From Flaveria trinervia (lineage: Eukaryota; Streptophyta; Magnoliopsida; Asterales; Asteraceae), in contig CM046442.1 in assembly GCA_025506515.1 (NCBI GenBank), positions 8,926,596-8,990,595 on the forward strand: a stretch of DNA of 64,000 nucleotides, written 5' to 3'. Below, piece after piece: positions 58,027-64,000 of the stretch. A program made the position numbers and the translations under genes. Position 1 is the stretch's first letter. The number at the start of each line of letters is the position of its first letter. The notes beneath the pieces were generated by a model. That model was not told where the DNA came from and searched no databases. It worked only from the letters and a program-made list of their open reading frames with translations.

Positions 58027-60081
58027 TGTAACACCCGGTTATTTATTTATTTTGAAGCCGGCAAAGGAAGAAAAGAAATAAAGTCCTAAGTCGAGGGACC
58101 AAACTCGCCAACGAAAGAAAGTTGGGTGAGTGGGGGTATATAAAGGGAGAGGGCAGCCCTTACCCTCTCCCCACACTCATATTTCATCCAAACAAGAGGG
58201 GAGAAGAGAAAAAGGAAGAAAATAGGAAGAAGTGTTGGTTCAGGTTGGTTCGAGTGGCCAAAATCGTTGTGAAGCGAGTCAAATCGAAGCTCTCCTCATT
58301 GTGGTCATTTGTGTGAGTTCTAGGACCCCTCCTTTAAACGTTTTTGAATGATTTGGGGCTGAAAAACATCTGAAAATTAGGTTTTTGAGTGTGTGCATGT
58401 TTGACCTGTTTGTGTATATGTATGTGTGTGTGATGCGTTTGAGCCTTTTTTGTGAGCTTGTGTGTGCTTGAATGGTGTTGTGGTATGCATCCCTAAGGTT
58501 TAGGATGGTTGATTTGGGCTTAAATTGAGTTTGGATGAGCTTGGAGGTCAAAAATGGTAGATTAGGTTCGGGATAAACTGCATTCTGCACCAGCTAGGGC
58601 TAGGCGACCGAATGGAGGCCATACGGCCGAATGAGATGCGATTGGGGTTCATTCACACGATTGAGAGTTCATTTTCACGATTGGGGGCAGTCGCATGGGG
58701 AGTCATGCGACTGAGGGTCCAGCCGCATAAGTGTTCATCCGCATTAGATCCATCCGCATGAGAGTCCATTCGCACGATTGGGTGTTCATTCGCATGAGTG
58801 TTCATTTGCATTGGTTCATTCGCATGATGTTCAGTCGCATGGAGGCCATGCGACTGAAGGGTGTCCATACGCCCGAATAGGGCTGTTGGACCCGAGGAGA
58901 AGTCTAGTTAACTTCTGACTTTCGGGGGAAAGTGCAGATGTAAGTTTGGACGTAAAGGTTCCCGTAAGTTCATGTAAGATGACACTTGAGGCCTTAGAGA
59001 GCATGTTGGGGCATGATGATGATGATTTTGCATGATTATGTATGTTATGTATGTATGATGTTGCCCTGTATGATGTTGATGCCTGTGTATGATATGTTCC
59101 TTATTATGATGTATGTTTATCTTTCCTATGGCTTTACGTGTCATGTTAATGAACGAATGAAATTATTATGTAATGTAAAGTGAAAGATAATGAAAAAGGA
59201 ACATGAAGTAAGAATGCATGCATTAATGAACAATGAAAGTGATGAAAGTCTTGCAAGCACTGGATGTCGGGACACGCCATTAAGGTGTTAGCCTAACGGT
59301 GTGCGGGTTCGCTACCCTGGGAGGATGCACATCGGGGTCTTTCTTTGTGATTAACCATATGTATGAACCATTATTGCATGCCTTAGGTACTGTGACCATT
59401 TGGTGCCGAGCACCACCGATGAAGGTCTTTTATAGGCTTAGGTCCAGTACCACGAGAATGAAGGGCATAGCATATGACAATGGTATACCTGAACTTTACC
59501 TTAGGTACTGTGACCATTTGGTGCCGAGCACCACCGATGAAGGTCTTTTATAGGCTTAAGTCCAGTACCACGAGAATGAAGGGTAAAGTTCATGGTGATG
59601 ACGAAAGGAAAAGATGTAATGATGAACGAACGAATGAAAGAAGGAACGAATGAATGAACGGAAGTTAACGAATGATGAAGATAATAACTATTATCTATGT
59701 GTACGTATGATGTATGATCGCATGAAAGAAAAGAACGATTTTAACGAAAGAAAAGTATGTTTTATTTTATAAAACTAGAATTCACGCAGCAACCCTGACT
59801 TTGATGTGTTTCCAGTTGGCAGATAATGATTGTTGAGGATGGCACGAGGTGGCTACTCGCTCTTTTGGGATGGCATCCATTTATATAATGCTTTTGTGAT
59901 GTAATGCAATAATGTATTTTGTAACTAATTAACGATGTATTATTTTGCAAAAGCTACTATATTGAAATGAAATGCCATTTTTAAATGTTTCCGCTGTGAT
60001 GCTTTATAAAATACAATGTAATTATATGTTTTATGTGCGATGAGAATCCAGCTGTAAGCGTCCTGGGAACGGGGCCTTACA
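58027..60081 (+). repeat. 3' LTR of Gypsy 2
   Basis: 2,055 bp from TGTAACACCCGG to GGGGCCTTACA, followed by acgct. It has a TATA box at 58137-58145 and a short-unit array at about 58605-58880. It carries a 118-bp tandem duplication (59381-59498, with the second unit starting at 59499) that the 5' LTR holds only once. Confidence 0.95.
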
Positions 60082-60086
60082 ACGCT

Positions 60087-60560
60087 ACCTGGTTGTATGT
60101 GGCCACATTATGAGTTCCATCAAGCCTATGAACGTGGCTAATATATATGGACCACTTGACACGAGTGCTAAGAAGGAGCTATGGAAAAACCTACTGAGGC
60201 TAAAGTCAAGTCTTCCTGGAATGTGGATCATGTTTGGTGATTTTAACAAAGTCATATGCTCATCAGATAGGAGGAATTCTGGGTTCAATCTCCGCGGTGT
60301 TAACCTTGTCAATGAATTCATATACGATGCAAATCTTCATGAGTACAACATGGAGGGTTCTAAGTTCATTTACATGAGTAGTAATGGGTTAAAAGCTAGC
60401 AAAATCGACCGGGTTCTTGTATGTTGTGACTTAAAAATAGGTGGCCTGACGCTTCCCTAATTGCTTGGACTCGGAAGTTTTCGGACCATTGCCCACTTAC
60501 GCTGAAATCTTCAAACAAAGACTTCGGTCCCAAACCATTCAGGTTTTTCTCATCATGGCT
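60087..60560 (+). pseudogene. LINE endonuclease, C-terminal part
   Basis: The frame continues from 46786 with YLVVCGHIMSSIKPMNVANIYGP, then GMWIMFGDFN (catalytic GDFN), FNLRGVNLVNEFI and KIDRVLV. After a frame change, KFSDHCPLTLKS gives the SDH motif of the active site. These are the motifs of L1-type apurinic-like endonucleases. Confidence 0.88.
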
Positions 60561-62254
60561 AACCAGAGAATGGATTAATGAGGTTGTTTATAGTGCTCTG
60601 CTTATTCCGATCTATGCTACCCAACCGGATGCAAAATTGGTTGGTAAACTGAAAAAGATTGAAATTGACCTCAAATCTTGGAATGCCAATCGCAAAACCC
60701 ATGATGTTGCTCTGGTAAGTTCTCTTACCTCTAGAGTCGCGACTGTGGATAGTGTTTCTGAATCTAAGGGATTAACCGAAGAATAGAGTAAAGAATTTCT
60801 AGAATCTAAGAAAATGATTATAGAATTAGAGAAAGTGGGTTTAGATGATCTCAGACAAAAATCTAGGGCCATATAGGCGCTAGAGGGAGATGAAAACACT
60901 TCCTTCTTCCATGGATTGTTTAATTCAAGGCTCTCTTCAAATCGCATCAGTGGTGTGTTTGTTAATGGGTGTTGGTCTACAGAACCAAAAGTTATAAAAG
61001 GAGAAATTGTTCGTTTCTTTGGGGAAAGGTTGCGTGAAACCATGGCTTCAAGGCCAAAAATGGTATGCAATGGTATTAGGAGGCTTTTGGCTAGTGAGGC
61101 TGATGGTCACTCCATTTAAACCCAATGAAACTAAGGATGCGGTGTAGAACTGTGGTGGTGATAAGGCTCCGGAACCTTATGGGTTCAATTTTACCTTCAT
61201 AAAACACTTTTGGGATCAGCTAAAAGATGATTTTCACGATGTTTATGGCTGAATTTTTCATGAAAGGTCGCATCAGTAGAGTGTGCACTTCATCTTTCAT
61301 TGCATTGGTTCCTAAGGTAATAGATCCTAGGGGGTTTGAGAATTCAGGCTGATTTCTCTAATTGGGTGCATCTCTAAAGTTATTTCCAAAGTCTTAGCCA
61401 ATCGTATTAAGAATGTCATGCCATCGGTTATCTCGGACACGCAAACGACATTCCTCACTAATAGGAACATCCTTGATGGGCCACTCATTGTCAATGAAGT
61501 CGTATCATGGATAAAAAGAAGTCACAATAAAAGTCTCATTTTTAAAATTGACTTCAATAAAGCCTTTGACTCCATCTCTTGGGATTTCATTGACTACATA
61601 CTCGACCAAATGAACTTTCCTGCTAAATCAAGGTTATGGGTTAATGGAGTGCTTCAAACAACTAAAGCCTCTGTTTTGATTAATGGTTATCCTACCGCGG
61701 AGTTTCTATGTTCTCAGGGAGTTAGACAAGGTGACCCGCTATCGCCCTTCATCTTCGTGATCGCCATGGAAGCTCTTAATTGGATGTTCAACCGGGCCAA
61801 TAGTATTGGGTTGTTCAGGGGGATTCAATTACCTAATTGCCGGCCCAATTTATCCTAGGCAGATGATGTTATAATTATGGGTGAGTGGTCGCATGCTAAC
61901 TTTCAAAATCTGCTAAGATTGATGGGAATTTTTTTCTTAGTCTCAAGGCTGGAAATAAACAATAGAAAGTGCAGTCTATTGGGGGTATATGTTCCAAATG
62001 CCAAGATTGAAGTGATGGCTGTCAAAGCAAGATATAACGTCGAATCACTCCCGTTCAAGTACTTGGGCCTGCCCATTGGAGCGAATAGGAATTTGGTAAA
62101 AAATTAGGAACCTGTAATAGAAACCTTTTGATCTTGGTTGTCAAGGTGAAAAGCTAAGAATCTATCAATCGGTGGTAGGGTGGTTCTGATTCGCTTGGTT
62201 CTGGATTGCCTACCTGTTTACTACTTCTCGTTATTTAAAGCTCTAGATAAAGTT
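60561..62254 (+). pseudogene. LINE reverse transcriptase, 3'-truncated
   Basis: Degenerate linker up to about 61400, then LANRIKNVMPSVISDTQTTF, LIFKIDFNKAFDSISWDFI (first catalytic Asp), GVRQGDPLSPFIFVIAMEAL, and a stop replacing Tyr of the YADD box (S, stop, ADDVIIMGEW). FKYLGLPIG follows. Similarity ends after VYYFSLFKALDKV at about 62254. The usual C-terminal zinc-knuckle region is missing. Confidence 0.85.
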
Positions 62255-62291
62255 ACCAAAGTGACTCAAATTAAAACTTATGATAAAGTCC
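62255..62291. repeat. 37-bp copied filler at the LINE 3' junction
   Basis: Identical to 62353-62389 (starts ACCAAAGTGACTC, ends GATAAAGTCC). It sits between the truncated LINE and the start of the right repeat copy. It looks like filler copied from nearby during break repair. Confidence 0.9.
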
Positions 62292-62304
62292 AAATTAAAA
62301 CTTC

Positions 62305-63060
62305 ATGTTATCATACACTAGTATATTCATCTCATTGGAGATGGATGAATTCACCAAAGTGACTCAAATTAAAACTTATGATAAAGTCCTTAGAAGTCAA
62401 TGGTACAACCTTGTATATTAAAGGAAACAAGTTATGATATTTTAACTAGTATGATTTGTATATGTTTATATAATTAAGTGAAGGTTTTTGTGACAAAGGT
62501 TTTGTGTTTTACCTTTGATGTTCACTATGTCTCTTGGTTTCAGACCGTTTCTAAGGTTAGTCATAGCAACATGGTGTCAAGCAAGATATCTTTAACATTC
62601 ATCAAAGAATGTGTTATTGGAAAGATATGAAATGAAGATGAATTAATCTTGATAGAAAAGGTGTATCTACCTCACGAAAAATTAAAAAGAAAGATTTCAG
62701 GTTTAGGTATGTGATGTTCTTTGAATAAAAGAGTAAAATCTATTATATGAAACTATAAAGCCATTGTAGTTAAAATAATAGGGAGTTCAAATTATTATAT
62801 GCTATATTCAAAATTATTTGCGTTAATTAGGCACCTACAAATAAAGAATTAAATATAAATTTTTTTCTTGAAGATATTTATAAATTTATTATATATTTAG
62901 ACGGAAAAGTTAATGATAAGAATGAATATAACGCTAAAATAAGACATCAAATGAAATCGATTATAAAAATAGATTGATTCTACATTGAACATCTTTGTTA
63001 ATTTCATGCCTTAAAAGTTAGATATGAATTTAAGCTTCATCATCAAAGTTAACTAGTTAT
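62305..63060. repeat. Right copy of the long direct repeat flanking the LINE
   Basis: 756 bp matching 42623-43787 without its Helitron insert. It begins ATGTTATCA and ends TTAACTAGTTAT. Beyond it the DNA differs from the left copy, which continues into the LINE. Confidence 0.9.
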
Positions 63061-63179
63061 AACTCACATATTTGCAAATATTAAGGGGGTGATAGCGTAA
63101 ATAACTCACTTGTATTCATACGCCTAATTATTCCGGCAGAAACGCCACCGCATACGGTGGCGATAAACGAAAAATACCT

Positions 63180-63784
63180 ATGAATCCCGACGATTACTCA
63201 CCGGAGGAAACCCTAATCACCTTCCACCGCCCAATTCCCCTTCTCCGGCGACCCACACCCGCCGGAGAAACGGTTCCCTAATCCTCACCTTCGAAAACCC
63301 TCAATCATGGGCATCAGCATACAAATCATGCGAATCAAGCATCATACAGCAATGCGAGGCAGGAGCTCGAATCGGCTGTTCCGTCAGCGCATCGAGGAAG
63401 TGTGCACCTCCGTGGTGGAAAACCCTAGCCGGCGGTGGTGCATCGAAGGATGATCTGATCGAGAGGGAGAAGTGCGAGGAACGCGAGATGGCGGAGTGTG
63501 TGGAAGCTTCGAGATTGAGTTGTCGGAAATTGGCGGAGGACAAGTGTTGGCCGGCGTTTAGAGATGCTAGAGTGGTTATAAGAGGTGGTGGTGGTGGTGA
63601 TGAAGTTGTGAGGAAGAGTGTGCAGGAGTTGATTGCTAGGGTTTGGTTGGGGGGAAGGAGTGTGGTGGTGTTGAGTTGTATAAATTGGAAGGTTCTTGGT
63701 CTCGGATTAAATCGCGAATTGGATTCACCATACTTAGAGGGAGTGATCTGCTGGATGAACAGTTTTGAAGATGAATTCATGTAG
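63180..63784 (+). CDS. Small protein with two CX7CX7CX7C cysteine arrays, one frame break
   Basis: The ATG at 63180 gives MNPDDYSPEETLITFHRP and PIPLLRRPTPAG, which runs into a stop at about 63276. The next frame carries the rest: SLILTFENPQSWASAYKSC, then four Cys spaced exactly by seven residues (CESSIIQQCEAGARIGC, then a Cys seven later), PPWWKTL, then another four Cys with the same spacing (starting CEEREMAEC), and AFRDARV. It ends at 63784. Regular spacing, GC-rich coding style and fit with plant proteins I recall of unknown function argue for a real host gene of about 200 residues. A single-base change near 63250-63290 would join the frames. The frame-2 part has no Met upstream of MAEC (63488). 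Function unknown; paired Cys helices could bind metal or form disulfides. Confidence 0.55.
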
Positions 63785-64000
63785 CAGAAGTTGCAGAGGG
63801 TTTAAGGGCTTTGATACACTGTAAGTTTTGGTTTGAGTAACTGTTAATTGGTTTACATGAACTTTTGTTATGCCATTAGTTTTCTTGATTGATATGTTAC
63901 ATCTATTTATGCATTATCTGGTAAACATCTCAGGAGTGTTAGTGTTTATACAAACCTCATACACTCTGCATTTCAATTAACAGATTATGTATTATATTAT
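63785..64000. other. Right edge, possible 3' UTR or intron of the cysteine-array gene
   Basis: T-rich sequence after the TAG at 63782-63784, without repeat or coding signal. A GTAAGTTT at 63821 could be a splice donor, so the gene may continue beyond the window. Confidence 0.35.

Larger units (their letters stand above)
46787..60081 (+). mobile_element. Gypsy 2, Ty3/Gypsy chromovirus carrying two solo LTRs
   Basis: A 13,295-bp unit flanked by acgct (46782-46786 and 60082-60086). Without the two nested solo LTRs and their duplicated target bases it would be about 9.0 kb. Order: 5' LTR, mutated primer site, gag, protease, reverse transcriptase, RNase H, integrase, polypurine tract, 3' LTR. It is the same family as Gypsy 1 and in the opposite orientation. 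Numerous stops and frameshifts are present. It lies in a LINE endonuclease. Confidence 0.95.
43788..62254 (+). mobile_element. LINE (L1-type non-LTR retrotransposon), interrupted and 3'-truncated
   Basis: ORF1 parts lie at 43815-44710 and 45931-46441, the endonuclease at 46520-46786 and 60087-about 60560, and the reverse transcriptase up to about 62254. The body is split by an unidentified 1.2-kb insert in ORF1 and by Gypsy 2 in the endonuclease. The 3' part of the reverse transcriptase and any zinc-finger tail and poly(A) are missing. It is flanked by long direct repeats. Many stops make it dead. Confidence 0.85.

Noticed and set aside
63301..63780. 159-codon minus-strand frame over the cysteine-array gene
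   Set aside because: It is the shadow of the + strand frame; only the + strand shows the regular Cys spacing.

Overview
This is a nuclear window from a flowering plant, most likely a eudicot of the daisy family (Asteraceae). That placement rests on the retroelement families seen, especially an extra-ORF type I associate with Asteraceae, and is an inference. The DNA is AT-rich and made mostly of transposable elements inserted into one another. I found two host genes: a cysteine-rich receptor-like kinase (32391-38831, + strand, seven exons, two frame breaks) and, at the right edge, a small protein with two CX7CX7CX7C cysteine arrays (63180-63784, + strand, one frame break). I saw no tRNA gene, CRISPR array or complete rRNA gene.

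Region by region. 1-10 kb: a Copia RNase H scrap meets an LTR (1198-4376) of a minus-strand retroelement. That LTR is split by a complete non-autonomous LTR element (1494-3932, target duplication ccatt). The host element carries a decayed extra ORF (4419-7674). 10-28 kb: a minus-strand Copia element (Copia A) is split twice, by a second Copia (Copia B, 11185-16499, + strand, 3' end lost in a deletion) and by a Ty3/Gypsy chromovirus (Gypsy 1, 18912-27700, minus strand, target duplication aagag). 28-32 kb: a terminal-repeat element carrying a 5S-rRNA-like RNA polymerase III promoter (Cassandra type), then AT-rich and microsatellite DNA. 32-39 kb: the kinase gene, with a Helitron-like insert in intron 1 and a decayed Copia in intron 2. 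39.5-42.4 kb: a cluster of Helitron-like repeats, including a tandem duplication with a 1,046-bp period. 42.6-63.1 kb: a LINE (43788 to about 62254) flanked by direct repeats of about 760 bp. It is interrupted by a second chromovirus (Gypsy 2, 46787-60081, target duplication acgct), which itself holds two solo LTRs (47096-49331 and 54920-56969). 63.1-64 kb: the cysteine-array gene.

The TE open reading frames are all broken by stops or frameshifts, so no element here looks autonomous. At three nested insertions, removing the insert and one target-duplication copy restores the host element's reading frame exactly, so the order of events can be read. The most unusual signal is an array of short CpG-containing units around TGCGAMTG / TCGYRCGA (and a variant, TGCGCCTGA). 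It recurs in LTRs and leaders of several otherwise different element families.
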